From positions 1 through 64,000 of the forward strand of contig NZ_JADPEL010000015.1 of assembly GCF_015667795.1 (NCBI RefSeq): DNA of 64,000 nt, written 5' to 3'. How positions within the stretch are numbered: the first letter of the stretch is position 1; each line of letters starts with the position of its first letter. The stretch comes from Clostridium sp. D53t1_180928_C8. GTDB taxonomy: Bacteria > Bacillota > Clostridia > Clostridiales > Clostridiaceae. Shown piece by piece: positions 17,909 to 27,329 of the stretch. Position numbers and translations under genes: made by a program. The notes beneath the pieces are model-generated. The model had not been told where the DNA came from. It searched no databases and saw nothing but the letters and a program-made list of their open reading frames with translations.

Positions 17909-18895
17909 ATGTGCACAGCATTAACTTTAAAAACAAAAGATGGATATAATCTATTTGGAAGAAATATGGATTTAGCATATTCATTTAATCAAGCAGTTAC
18001 CTTATTACCTAGAAATTATGAATATATAGATAGAGTTACTGGAAATATGAAAAAAAATAAATATGCAATAATAGGTATGGCTAGTATTATAGATGATTAT
18101 CCAGCATTTGCAGATGCAATGAATGAAAAAGGATTAGGGTGTGCAGGGCTTAACTTTCCTGGATATTTTCATGTAGAAGAAAAGGCTATTCAAGGTAAGA
18201 ATAATTTAGCTCCATACGATTTAATTATGTGGATATTATCGAACTTTGAAACTGTAGATGAGGTTTTAGATGAAATTAGAAATGTAGAATTGGTTGCAGT
18301 TCCAATTAATGAGAAAACACCACTTCCAACACTGCATTGGATAGTAGCTGATACAAATGGAAAATCTATAGTCATAGAAAAAACAAAAGAAAGTTTAAAA
18401 GTTTATGAAAATCCAATTGGGGTTATGACTAATTCTCCGACATTTGATTGGCATTTAACTAATTTAAATGAATATATAAAAACTACGTCTATTCAGCCAG
18501 AGCCTGTAAAATGGGGAGATAAGGAGTTAAAACCATTAGGAGTAGGGCTAGGAACTAATGGATTACCAGGGGGATGTTCAGGAGTAGATAGGTTTGTAAG
18601 AATAGCATATTTAAAATCAAGGCTTTCAGAAACAGAAGATTTAATGACTGGAGTAAGTCAATTTTTCCATATGTTAAATAATGTAGCTATGCCAAGGGGA
18701 GCTGTTATATCTGATGGTTTAGATGATATAACATTGTATACTTCATGTATGTGTCAACAAAAAGGAATATATTATTATTCAACATATAATAATAATGGAA
18801 TAAGTGCTATAGATATGAGTAAAGAAGATTTAGATGCTAAGGAAGTTAAGCAATTTGAATATTTAGATGAATTACATATTACATATCAAAATTAA
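17909..18895 (+). CDS. bsh: Bile salt hydrolase (choloylglycine hydrolase)
   Basis: N-terminal-nucleophile hydrolase that removes glycine or taurine from conjugated bile acids; cytoplasmic, no signal peptide. The start AGGAGG...ATG makes Cys2 the nucleophile after Met removal. Catalytic residues sit at exactly the positions remembered for the Clostridium perfringens enzyme: Cys2, Arg18, Asp21, Asn82, Asn175 and Arg228. Asn82, in GLGCAGLNF, separates bile salt hydrolases from penicillin V acylases, which usually have Tyr. At 328 residues it is one shorter than that enzyme. The loop just before Arg228 (residues 221-227) is unusual, reading GGCSGVD. It is monocistronic with its own terminator and no bile transporter beside it. 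Confidence 0.93.
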   Translation: MCTALTLKTKDGYNLFGRNMDLAYSFNQAVTLLPRNYEYIDRVTGNMKKNKYAIIGMASIIDDYPAFADAMNEKGLGCAGLNFPGYFHVEEKAIQGKNNLAPYDLIMWILSNFETVDEVLDEIRNVELVAVPINEKTPLPTLHWIVADTNGKSIVIEKTKESLKVYENPIGVMTNSPTFDWHLTNLNEYIKTTSIQPEPVKWGDKELKPLGVGLGTNGLPGGCSGVDRFVRIAYLKSRLSETEDLMTGVSQFFHMLNNVAMPRGAVISDGLDDITLYTSCMCQQKGIYYYSTYNNNGISAIDMSKEDLDAKEVKQFEYLDELHITYQN

Positions 18896-18935
18896 TGTCT
18901 ACTTAATATATATTTTATATTTAACTTAAACATAG

Positions 18936-18980
18936 AAAAATAACCTTTATAAATAATATTATTTTAAAGGTTATTTTTTG
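18936..18980 (+). terminator. Terminator after bsh
   Basis: AAAAATAACCTTTA pairs with TAAAGGTTATTTTT around an AT-rich loop, ending in TTTTTTG. Confidence 0.85.
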
Positions 18981-19013
18981 TATAATATATATAGGTAATG
19001 GAGGGGAGATTAA

Positions 19014-19562
19014 ATGTTTAATACTTTAAGTTGTATAGGTAAAAAGTTAAATGATGCAGATATAACATGGGGAGTTGGTGCGTCCATGCTGTTGAATAGG
19101 TTTGGGCTTATAGATAAACCTAATGATATAGATATTTTTGTAGGTATTAATGATATTGAAAAGGCTGATGAAATCCTTAAAAGTATTGGTGAAAAGAAAA
19201 AATGGGAAAAGACTACAACATACTCAACAAAATACTTTTATGAGTATGTAATAAATAAAGTTGATGTTGATGTCATGGCTGGTTTTGTAGTTAATCATAA
19301 TAATGGAGCTTTTAGATATATATTTGACAAGAGCTCTATTTCAGAATATAAAGTTATCAATGGAGTTAAGATACCATTTACTTCTTTAGAAGATTGGTAT
19401 GTTATTTATCAGTTAATTCCTAATAGAAAAGCAAAAGTAGAAATGATAGAGAAATACATTATATCAAACGGGATTAAAAAACCAATTTTATTAGAAAGAG
19501 CATTACAAGGATGTTTACCCATAGAGGTAAGGAGAAAAGTTGAGGATATATTAAAAATTTGA
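19014..19562 (+). CDS. Nucleotidyltransferase-fold protein
   Basis: A 182-residue protein with the minimal nucleotidyltransferase signature: GVGASMLLNRFG near residues 21-32, then PNDIDIFV near 37-44 (the hG[G/S]...Dh[D/E]h pattern) and a later acidic strand VDVDVMAG near 82-89 giving the third carboxylate. It should bind a nucleotide and metal. The family includes RNA, antibiotic and protein nucleotidylating enzymes and some toxins; nothing here selects among them. GAGGGGAG precedes the start. The DUF2691-like gene follows 75 bases later, possibly in the same transcript. Confidence 0.8.
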   Translation: MFNTLSCIGKKLNDADITWGVGASMLLNRFGLIDKPNDIDIFVGINDIEKADEILKSIGEKKKWEKTTTYSTKYFYEYVINKVDVDVMAGFVVNHNNGAFRYIFDKSSISEYKVINGVKIPFTSLEDWYVIYQLIPNRKAKVEMIEKYIISNGIKKPILLERALQGCLPIEVRRKVEDILKI

Positions 19563-19636
19563 TAAGTCCATTTTTAATAAAAGCATAGTTTCAATTATCA
19601 GGTTTTAATCTCAATAAGTTTAGAAGGGAAAATAAT

Positions 19637-20086
19637 ATGATAAATGGAATAAGATTTGAAATTTTAAATAAACCTGAAAAATATTTATTTGAAATTTTAA
19701 AAAGTATAAATTTAATTAAATATGAATGGCATATTGAAGATGATGAAGTATACTATAATGATACTTATGAAAATTTATTCAATAGTAATAAAATTAGTGG
19801 AAAAGAGCTTTATAAAAAAATTTCTAAAGAGAAATATTATATAATCAATATACATTTACTAGGATATAAGATTTATAATATTAGGAATAAAAAAATAGAA
19901 TCATATGAGGATTTTTTAAAAAGTAAATATGAGATAATGTTGGTTATATATGATTCTGTTAATTGTGAAATTTATTTAAAAGATGAGCTTTTATTTACTA
20001 AAGTATATAAAAGTTTAGAAGAAAAAAAGTTTAATCCATTATATATAACAGAAAAAAATGTTAGAAACAAAATAAATATATTTTAA
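19637..20086 (+). CDS. DUF2691-like hypothetical protein
   Basis: A 149-residue acidic/basic cytoplasmic protein. The opening INGIRFEILNKPEKYLFEILKSINLIKYEWHI resembles the start of the DUF2691 family as I remember it (small Bacillus/Clostridium proteins of about 150 residues). No catalytic motif, signal peptide or membrane helix is visible. Ribosome site AGAAGGG. It sits 75 bases after the nucleotidyltransferase gene. Family assignment is from memory and only moderately sure; function unknown. Confidence 0.7.
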   Translation: MINGIRFEILNKPEKYLFEILKSINLIKYEWHIEDDEVYYNDTYENLFNSNKISGKELYKKISKEKYYIINIHLLGYKIYNIRNKKIESYEDFLKSKYEIMLVIYDSVNCEIYLKDELLFTKVYKSLEEKKFNPLYITEKNVRNKINIF

Positions 20087-20341
20087 GGTATTATAAAAAG
20101 GTGTTAGTTCACTTTATAGTTACATCAATAATTGCAGGATGTGGGTTAATTTATATAGCATTTTAGAAATTAATTCAATAATATATAAACATCAACAATT
20201 TTAATATTATGCGAGATAAAAAGTTGGTAGTCTGAAGAAGTTTACTTTATTATAAATTACTCTGTTAAAGTACTTTTGATTTTTTAGTGAAAAAATTTAC
20301 AAGTAAAAATGAATCGGTTGTTTAGATATATGTATATTTTT
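20087..20341. other. Gene-free stretch, possible decayed gene
   Basis: About 250 bases with no long frame. A GTG-initiated frame of 21 codons at 20106-20168 encodes a hydrophobic peptide (VLVHFIVTSIIAGCGLIYIAF) after AAAAAGG, too short to call. The stretch ends in a terminator copied from the FusB-like locus, so a gene may once have stood here. Confidence 0.35.
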
Positions 20342-20382
20342 ATATGGTATGTGGTATAGAGGTACTACATACCATATTTTTG
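20342..20382 (+). terminator. Terminator repeat copy 2, without an adjacent gene
   Basis: Stem 20342-20357 pairs with 20362-20377 (16 bp, two G-T pairs), then TTTTTG. Sequence and downstream flank (TTTTTGTTGGAGTAATT) match copy 1 at 17207-17247 closely; differences in the arms are conservative for pairing. Bases 20383-20572 after it hold nothing recognisable except the start site of the next gene. Confidence 0.88.
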
Positions 20383-20572
20383 TTGGAGTAATTAATTTAT
20401 TGATTTTTCATTAGAATTAAGTTAAGAAGAATTTTCTGTGTAAAGTAATTCGTTAGTTGGGAAAAGATGTATAATAGATATGGAGTATATAAATATAGAT
20501 AAAATAAATTAGAAAATTATTTTAAGAGTTTATCATTAAGGGGTAGTTTAATAAGCAGTAAGGAGATAAAAT

Positions 20573-22054
20573 ATGAGTTTAACTAGGTTTTTAAATAATA
20601 AAGAGGATAAGAGGTGTATAAGATTTCAAGAGGCTATAAAGAAAGTAACACCAAGCAGGAATGATTTTAAAGCATTTAACAATGAAACTAATCCATTTGA
20701 TACCAAAATAGACTTAAAAGTAGAATATAAATTAAATAATAATATAGAAGCAGCACTAGTTGGAACGACATTTGACTATTTAGCTAGATTTAGAATTGCT
20801 CAAGTAGTAAGAAAAAATAATATAAAGGTAATGGAAGGTATAGTAGCTGAGAATTTTTTCGATATATTTAAAAATAAATTATCTAGAAGAAATTATGATA
20901 AGTTAATAGATAAATATAATGATGCAATAGAAAATATAAAAAGATATATAGAACTTAATATAGAGTTTGATGATCAAATTATTGAAAAGGTTTGTGTATT
21001 AGGAAAATTAGAGGGATGTTTTAGAGGGGGAAAATTACCTAAGAATATAAAATACCTATTTGATAAACCAACTGAAGAGGTGATAAATGAATTAATAGGG
21101 TTAATTCATTTGTTTGAATTAGAGTTTATTAGTAAAGTAGTGAAACCAAATAGTATAGTTATATATAATCCAAGCTTTGGTTTAACATCAGGTGTTATAG
21201 GAGGAGCTGATGCCGATATTTATATAGATGGAACAATATATGACTTTAAAACTACTAAGAGTATTGGATATAAGGAAAAGGATGCACAGCAAGTAGTAAG
21301 TTATTATATTTTAAATGAATTGGAAAAAAAGATGCATGGGGAACTGTTTGATAATTCTATTAGAAATAAAGTAGTAGATAAGATAGCCATATATTTAGCT
21401 AGAGTTGGAGAAATATACTATTTTGATATGAATAATATAGATTCAGAAGTTATTAATACTGTAGTTTCAGAAGTAGATAAAATATTATTTAATAATAGTA
21501 ATAAGAATAATGTATTAGGTTATGGACGTAAAAGTAAATTAAGGCAAGGAATATTTGTCATCTGTGTAGTATTAGCATTATTTATTATATGTGGATTAGG
21601 TTATAAAATAGGAGAAGAGATAAAAGTAAATAATAATTTTGTTGAAAATAGTGAGAGTGGTAATAATGAAGAAAGTATTAAATCTGATTATGATATAGAG
21701 AAAGATTATTTAGAGAGGAAGAGTGCGGCTGAAGAAGTATTACCAAAAGGACAAGGATTTTTTAAATATTATAGTAGTTTAATAGAAACATTAAGATCGT
21801 ATGATGCAACGAATATTGATAATGCAAAGATTATATATAAATTAAGTGATGAATTGTTAAATAATATGTATCAATCTTTTAAAGAAAATTGGACTACAGA
21901 AGCTTTTGATGAATTAAAATCAAGTCAGTTAATATGGGTAGATAGAAAAATGAAGATAGAGGAAGAACTTAAGAATGATGAGTTATTAAGATATCGAACT
22001 TTAATAAAGATGACATTAGATAAGTGTGAAGAGTGGACAGAATATTATAAGTAG
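20573..22054 (+). CDS. PD-(D/E)XK nuclease-like protein with one membrane helix
   Basis: A 493-residue protein of unknown function. The N-terminal 310 residues look like a RecB-type PD-(D/E)XK nuclease: GGADADIYIDGTIYDFKTTK gives Asp213/Asp215 and Asp224-x-Lys226, and DAQQVVSYYIL supplies the Q-x3-Y motif near 239-245 typical of RecB-like nucleases. One membrane helix follows at about 326-344. The C-terminal 145 residues are helical and charged, and by the positive-inside rule lie outside. AAGGAG precedes the start. A stub of an XRE gene follows. Nuclease-plus-membrane architecture recalls phage-defence effectors, but no partner gene supports that. Confidence 0.6.
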   Translation: MSLTRFLNNKEDKRCIRFQEAIKKVTPSRNDFKAFNNETNPFDTKIDLKVEYKLNNNIEAALVGTTFDYLARFRIAQVVRKNNIKVMEGIVAENFFDIFKNKLSRRNYDKLIDKYNDAIENIKRYIELNIEFDDQIIEKVCVLGKLEGCFRGGKLPKNIKYLFDKPTEEVINELIGLIHLFELEFISKVVKPNSIVIYNPSFGLTSGVIGGADADIYIDGTIYDFKTTKSIGYKEKDAQQVVSYYILNELEKKMHGELFDNSIRNKVVDKIAIYLARVGEIYYFDMNNIDSEVINTVVSEVDKILFNNSNKNNVLGYGRKSKLRQGIFVICVVLALFIICGLGYKIGEEIKVNNNFVENSESGNNEESIKSDYDIEKDYLERKSAAEEVLPKGQGFFKYYSSLIETLRSYDATNIDNAKIIYKLSDELLNNMYQSFKENWTTEAFDELKSSQLIWVDRKMKIEEELKNDELLRYRTLIKMTLDKCEEWTEYYK

Positions 22055-22061
22055 AGAGTAG

Positions 22062-22175
22062 TTATTATTAAATAAGATTAATAAGTGGAGTTGTGAATAT
22101 ATTAGTTCTTTGGGTGAAAGATTTAAAAATATAAGATTAAATATGGGGTTAACACAGGAAGAATTAACAGAATAA
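22062..22175 (+). pseudogene. Truncated XRE helix-turn-helix remnant
   Basis: The frame ends SLGERFKNIRLNMGLTQEELTE and then stops. This is the start of a Cro/C1-type HTH domain (helix 1 and the LTQEEL of helix 2) cut before the recognition helix. No good start is visible; TTG 22110 would open directly before the HTH. It seems to be the remains of a regulator lost downstream of the nuclease-like gene. Confidence 0.6.
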
Positions 22176-22196
22176 AATAATACTATATTAAGAAAT

Positions 22197-22236
22197 AAAG
22201 CCAGTAGAATTTTTAAAAGTTTTACTGGCTTTTTTG
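22197..22236 (+). terminator. Terminator after nuclease-like gene and HTH stub
   Basis: AAAGCCAGTA (22197-22206) pairs perfectly with TACTGGCTTT (22223-22232) and is followed by TTTG. Confidence 0.88.
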
Positions 22237-22562
22237 TGGTAAACTTCAATATACATACCAAGCTATAGGTTATATTTTTTTATAAGTTTTCTTTTTTATA
22301 TTATAGATGTACTTAAAATTGTAATAAAAATCCTTTTAATAACTTTAACTGGAAATTAAATGCTAAAAATGGAAAATATAACTTGTTAAGCAAAAGGGTC
22401 AAAAGTTAAGATAAACACTTAAAAAATAAGTTAAATTTAAATAATTGAGAATATAGATTTTTACTTATATTGATATTAGTAGTAATATTTATAGAAAGAC
22501 TGGTCTGGTAATAATTGTGCATAAATTTTTTAATTAATAAAAAAAATTAAGGAGTGTAACTA
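22237..22562. other. Gene-free stretch before GNAT gene
   Basis: About 325 AT-rich bases with no supported coding frame and no strong hairpin; only the AAGGAG site for the next gene at the end is clear. Confidence 0.45.
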
Positions 22563-23069
22563 GTGGAAACTATTAGTATAAAGCTAAGTCGAGAGGTATA
22601 TAAATGTGATGCAGAAAAAATGGCTAATTGGCTTAGCGATAAAGAAATATCAAGTAATTTAAATGAAGGCGTAAATGCCGGGGAAAATATAATTAATATT
22701 ATAAATAGAATAGATATGCCTATATTAACTCATTTATTTAATAATAATTGTAGTTTTTTTACTATTAAAAACGCATATGAAACAATAGGTTTTTTAAGGT
22801 TAATACCGAAAAATGATGGAGTTGAGATAGTAATTGCAGTTGGAAAAAAAGATTTGTGGGGAAAAGGTATAGGGCATAAAGCTGTAGTGGAAGCCTTAAA
22901 AAAAGCTTTTTTTGATATGAGAACAGATAAAGTAGTTGCAAAAATAAAAAAGACAAATAAAAGATCAAGAAATTTATTTAAAGGGATTGGATTTATGGAA
23001 GTTAAAGAGTTAGAAAGAGAAATTGAATATAGAATAACTAAAGAAATTTTTTTTGAAATGGCTTCATAA
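22563..23069 (+). CDS. GNAT-family N-acetyltransferase
   Basis: A 168-residue GNAT acetyltransferase, cytoplasmic. The acetyl-CoA site is visible as VIAVGKKDLWGKGIGHKAV (motif A, Q/R-x-x-G-x-G/A form) near residues 95-113, followed by the usual DKVVAKIKKTNKRSRNLFKGIGF (motif B). Substrate unknown; the pattern is nearest the RimJ/RimL or small-molecule type. The start is GTG 22563 with AAGGAG seven bases upstream; no ATG fits. Monocistronic with a tight terminator. Confidence 0.88.
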   Translation: METISIKLSREVYKCDAEKMANWLSDKEISSNLNEGVNAGENIINIINRIDMPILTHLFNNNCSFFTIKNAYETIGFLRLIPKNDGVEIVIAVGKKDLWGKGIGHKAVVEALKKAFFDMRTDKVVAKIKKTNKRSRNLFKGIGFMEVKELEREIEYRITKEIFFEMAS

Positions 23070-23170
23070 TGATATAAGTATTAAATTAATAAAATTAGTA
23101 TTAATAAAAACAATAAGTTTAATAAAAAATTCTTTGGTGTGGAAAGATATAAAAAATAATGCTATTAGAT

Positions 23171-23196
23171 AAGAGTGGCGAAAGCCACTTTTTTAT
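23171..23196 (+). terminator. Terminator after GNAT gene
   Basis: AGTGGC-GAAA-GCCACT (23174-23189) with a GNRA-type loop and TTTTTT tail. Confidence 0.9.
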
Positions 23197-23328
23197 TATA
23201 TAAAAAATGAAATTTTATTAGGTATAGATTTTTAAATTTATATCTGAAAACTAATATAAATTGTATATATCATTAAAATGTGTAGAGAAAATCTACAGTT
23301 TTAATGTTATTAAGGAGGATGATTTTTC

Positions 23329-23811
23329 ATGTTTAAGGTTGATGATTATATAATGTATGGTATTACAGGTGTATGTAAAGTTATAGATATAACTAATGAG
23401 AAAGTTGTAAATGGTGATAAAAGAGAATATTATGTGTTAAGCCCTATTCACCATGATAATACAATAATAAAAATTCCTTTAGATAATAATAAAATTCCAA
23501 TGAGAAAGATAATTTCTAAGGGAGATGTAACTTCATTAATAAGTGATATGACTAATATGGAGACATTATGGATAGATGATGAAAAGAAAAGAAACAATCA
23601 ATTTAAGATAATGCTTAAAAGTGGTAAATGTGAGGAGCTAATTAAATTAATATCTAATAAAAGGTATGCAAAATCAACTAGTAAAAAATTAAGTAAAGCA
23701 GACAAGGAGATTATAAAAGAAGCAGAAAGATTATTAAATGAAGAGTTTGCAATTATTTTAAATATTTCGCCTAATGAAGTGAATTCATATATATTAAGAG
23801 AAATATCTTAA
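23329..23811 (+). CDS. CarD/CdnL-type transcriptional regulator
   Basis: A 160-residue member of the CarD_CdnL_TRCF family. The N-terminal RNA-polymerase-interacting Tudor-like domain is clear: FKVDDYIMYGITGVCKVIDIT, then REYYVLSPIHHDNTIIKIPLDNN. The C-terminal half (about 70-160) is helical and Lys-rich, as in CdnL proteins that steady open promoter complexes. Ribosome site AAGGAGG. Only 160 residues with no helicase part, so it is not Mfd. It probably tunes transcription initiation; targets unknown. Confidence 0.9.
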   Translation: MFKVDDYIMYGITGVCKVIDITNEKVVNGDKREYYVLSPIHHDNTIIKIPLDNNKIPMRKIISKGDVTSLISDMTNMETLWIDDEKKRNNQFKIMLKSGKCEELIKLISNKRYAKSTSKKLSKADKEIIKEAERLLNEEFAIILNISPNEVNSYILREIS

Positions 23812-23997
23812 TAAAGTATTTTTATACTATGTTTTGTTTAAAGATTTAATGTGGATGTGATTTTTGAGAATTGCCCTACCAAATAAGAATAAATGATAAG
23901 ATATTATTGTAAAACGTTTAAATATAAAGATTAGGTTATTCTATCATATTTAATAGTGATGAATTTTAAAGTTTATGTATCACCTCCACCAAAGAAA

Positions 23998-24028
23998 TAA
24001 AAGGCTACAGTTTTATGTAGCTTTTTAT
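23998..24028 (+). terminator. Terminator between CarD-like and helicase genes
   Basis: GCTACA (24004-24009) pairs with TGTAGC (24016-24021), extended by A/T pairs, then TTTTTATT. It lies 190 bases after the CarD-like gene. A near-identical GCTACA hairpin ends the VWA gene at 32800. Confidence 0.8.
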
Positions 24029-24091
24029 TATACACAAATATGATAAAATTAAATAATAAACTAATTTTAATAATATTTGGAGGGAGAGATA

Positions 24092-27000
24092 TTGAAAGAA
24101 GGACTATACGAACAAATAATAAACAAAGAAATACTAGAACAATTAAATAACTTAGAACAAGAAAAATTTATTATAGATAAAGATAAAATAGATAAAGCAG
24201 AAGCAAAAGCAATCCTTTCACAATACATATCACAAGTAATAAGAAAATCACTTAATTACATCAGAGATAAAGAAAAAGAAGATAGTGAAAAGCTAATAAA
24301 GCAAATAGAAGCTTGTAATGACATAATTATCATACTAAGTAAAGTGTCAAATGAAGAAGATATCAGAAAATATGAAATAGACAAAAATGGAGAAATGCTA
24401 ACTGCTTTATATTCAAAAGTAAATAATAAAAGAGCAATAAATAACAAGAAAGCAACAAGACCAGTAACTCCATTATCACAAAGTTCACTATTCACAGGAT
24501 CAGGACAAGAACCTAATATGTTAGGAGAATTAAATAAAGAAATAATATCTTGTGATTCTATAGATTTATTAGTTTCCTTTGTAAAGTGGAGTGGAATTCG
24601 ATGTATCATTGAAAGCTTAAAGGAAGCTACAATAAATAATAATAAAAAACTAAGAATAATTACTACTTCATACATGGGTGCAACAGATGTTAAGGCTATT
24701 GATGAGTTAAGTAAATTACCTAATACAGAAATAAAAATTTCTTATGATACAGATAGAACAAGACTTCATGCAAAGGCTTATATGTTCAAAAGAGAAACAG
24801 GCTTTACAACTGCATATATAGGCTCTTCTAATATATCTAATGCAGCACTAACTTCAGGTTTAGAATGGAACCTAAAAATTACAGAACAGGATTCCTTTGA
24901 TATTATAAAGAAATTTGAAGCTACTTTTGAAAGCTATTGGAATGACTCAGAATTTGTTTCTTACAATGGAACAGAAGAAGATAAAAGAAGATTACAAATA
25001 TCATTAAGAAAAGAAAATAAAGATAGTAGTAATGACAATGATTTAAACTTTAGTTTTGATATAAGACCATATTCTTATCAAAAAGAAATATTAGAAAAGT
25101 TGCAAGTTGAAAGAAAAATATTTAATAAAAATAAAAATCTAGTTATTGCAGCAACTGGTGTAGGTAAAACGGTAATTTCTGCATTTGATTATAAAGATTT
25201 TTGCAAGGGAAATAGGGGGAAGGCAAATAGGTTATTATTTGTAGTTCACCGTGAAGAAATATTAAAGCAAGCAAGGGATACTTTTAGGGCAATATTAAAA
25301 AATAATAACTTTGGAGAATTAATGGTAGGGGGAAGAACTCCTGAAAGCTTAGATCATTTATTTGTTTCCATACAAAGTTTAAATAGTAAAGATTTATGTG
25401 AAATAACATCAGAGGATTACTATGATTTTATTATAGTTGATGAATTCCATCATGCAGCTGCACAATCATATCAAAGATTATTAAGCTACTATAAACCAAA
25501 AGTATTATTAGGATTAACTGCTACACCAGAAAGAGCAGATGATAAAGAGGTATTTAGTTATTTTGAAGATAGAATATCTGGAGAAATAAGATTGCCAGAA
25601 GCTATAGATAGAAAATTATTAAGTCCATTTCAATACTTTGCAGTATCAGATTCTGTAGACTTATCAAAGCTTAAATGGCAAAGGAAAGGCTATAATGTAA
25701 GTGAATTAGATAAGGTTTATACAGGAAATGATATAAGAGTTAATAATATAATAAGTAGTTTAAATAAATATATTACTGATATAAATGAAGTTGTAGGACT
25801 AGGCTTCTGTGTAAGTAAGGAGCATGCTAAATTTATGGCTTTAAGATTTAATGAAGCAGGAATTCCAGCAATAGCATTAACAGATGAAAGTAAAAAGGAA
25901 GATAGAAATACAGCCAAAGAAAGATTAGTTAATGGAGAAATAAAGTTTATCTTTGTTGTTGATATATATAATGAAGGTGTTGATATTCCAGAAATTAATA
26001 CTATTTTGTTTTTAAGACCTACTGAAAGTTTAACAGTATTCCTTCAACAGTTAGGAAGAGGCTTAAGACTTAGTGAAGGAAAAGAATGTTTAACTGTACT
26101 TGATTATGTTGGGCAAGCACATGCAAACTATAATTTTGAAGAAAAGTTTAGAGCTTTAATTGGTAGAACTAATAAGTCTGTAAAAGAGTATATTGAAAAT
26201 GGATTTTTAAGCTTACCTAAAGGGTGTTATGTTCAACTAGAAAAGGAATCAAAAGAATATATTTTAAGAAATATAAAGTCAGCAGCTAATACTAAGAATA
26301 ATCTAATAAGTAAAATTAGAACATTTAAAGGTGATACAGACTTAGAATTAACCTTAGATAACTTTTTAACTTATCATAATTTATCTTTAACAGATTTCTA
26401 TGGTAAGAGTAAAGATAGAAGCTTTGCAAGAATGTGTGTAATGGCAGAACAAAGAGAAGATTTTTATGATGAAAATGAAGATATAATAACAAAGAAGTTA
26501 TGTAATTTATTATTTATAAATTCAAGAAGATTTATAGAATTTATGGTAAATACAATTAATAGTTATGATAATATTTCAGAGGTTGATTTTAATAACGAAG
26601 AACAATTAATGTTAAATATGATGTATTATATTTTCTATAATGATTCACCTAATAAAGTTGGATTAACATCTATAAATGAAGGTATTAATAAGTTACTTAA
26701 AAATAAAACTATGATGAAAGAAGTTTGTGGGATATTAAGCTACAATTATAAGCATATTGATTTTATAGATAAAAAAGTAGAGCTAGGATATAAGTGTCCT
26801 TTAGATTTACATTGTGATTATACAACAGATGTAATTATGGCTGCATTTGGATACTTTAATGAAGAAAAGAAACCAGCTTTTAGAGAAGGCGTAAAGTTCT
26901 TTGAAGATAAGAAAACTGATATATTCTTTATAACATTAAATAAAAGTGATAAAGATTTTTCACCTTCAACATTATATGAGGATTATGCTATAAACGAAAG

Positions 27001-27268
27001 GCTATTCCATTGGCAAACTCAAAGTAAGACATCAATAGAAAGTGCAGCAGGAAAAAGATACATTAATCATTTGAAAAATGGAAATAAGATAGTGCTTTTT
27101 GTTAGGGAGCATAAAACTAGAGGTGGACTTACATCACCATTTACTTACTTAGGAACTTGTGAATATAGAAGTCATACTGGAAATAAACCTATTAGTTTTG
27201 TATGGGAGCTTAATGAAGAAATTCCACCAAGTATGATTAATAAAGCAAATAAAACTATTATTATATAA
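24092..27268 (+). CDS. PLD nuclease - DEAD/DEAH helicase - DUF3427 protein
   Basis: A very large cytoplasmic protein of 1058 residues. After a helical N-terminus (about 1-140) comes a single-copy phospholipase-D-like nuclease domain with RLHAKAYMF and GSSNISNAAL (HxK...N pattern, near 225-260). A superfamily 2 helicase follows: Walker A AATGVGKT near 355, box II DEFHHA near 455, box III GLTATP, and box VI QQLGRGLR near 655. The end (about 780-1050) matches DUF3427. Start is TTG 24092 after GGAGGGA; a TTG 15 bases earlier overlaps that site. This architecture is widespread and often found in defence islands; here it stands alone, so a defence role is only inferred. Confidence 0.88.
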   Translation: MKEGLYEQIINKEILEQLNNLEQEKFIIDKDKIDKAEAKAILSQYISQVIRKSLNYIRDKEKEDSEKLIKQIEACNDIIIILSKVSNEEDIRKYEIDKNGEMLTALYSKVNNKRAINNKKATRPVTPLSQSSLFTGSGQEPNMLGELNKEIISCDSIDLLVSFVKWSGIRCIIESLKEATINNNKKLRIITTSYMGATDVKAIDELSKLPNTEIKISYDTDRTRLHAKAYMFKRETGFTTAYIGSSNISNAALTSGLEWNLKITEQDSFDIIKKFEATFESYWNDSEFVSYNGTEEDKRRLQISLRKENKDSSNDNDLNFSFDIRPYSYQKEILEKLQVERKIFNKNKNLVIAATGVGKTVISAFDYKDFCKGNRGKANRLLFVVHREEILKQARDTFRAILKNNNFGELMVGGRTPESLDHLFVSIQSLNSKDLCEITSEDYYDFIIVDEFHHAAAQSYQRLLSYYKPKVLLGLTATPERADDKEVFSYFEDRISGEIRLPEAIDRKLLSPFQYFAVSDSVDLSKLKWQRKGYNVSELDKVYTGNDIRVNNIISSLNKYITDINEVVGLGFCVSKEHAKFMALRFNEAGIPAIALTDESKKEDRNTAKERLVNGEIKFIFVVDIYNEGVDIPEINTILFLRPTESLTVFLQQLGRGLRLSEGKECLTVLDYVGQAHANYNFEEKFRALIGRTNKSVKEYIENGFLSLPKGCYVQLEKESKEYILRNIKSAANTKNNLISKIRTFKGDTDLELTLDNFLTYHNLSLTDFYGKSKDRSFARMCVMAEQREDFYDENEDIITKKLCNLLFINSRRFIEFMVNTINSYDNISEVDFNNEEQLMLNMMYYIFYNDSPNKVGLTSINEGINKLLKNKTMMKEVCGILSYNYKHIDFIDKKVELGYKCPLDLHCDYTTDVIMAAFGYFNEEKKPAFREGVKFFEDKKTDIFFITLNKSDKDFSPSTLYEDYAINERLFHWQTQSKTSIESAAGKRYINHLKNGNKIVLFVREHKTRGGLTSPFTYLGTCEYRSHTGNKPISFVWELNEEIPPSMINKANKTIII

Positions 27269-27329
27269 GTTAATAGTTTTTTTTATAGCTTATAGAAGTT
27301 AAATAAAAGAGAATTTTAGGGGGAGAATA

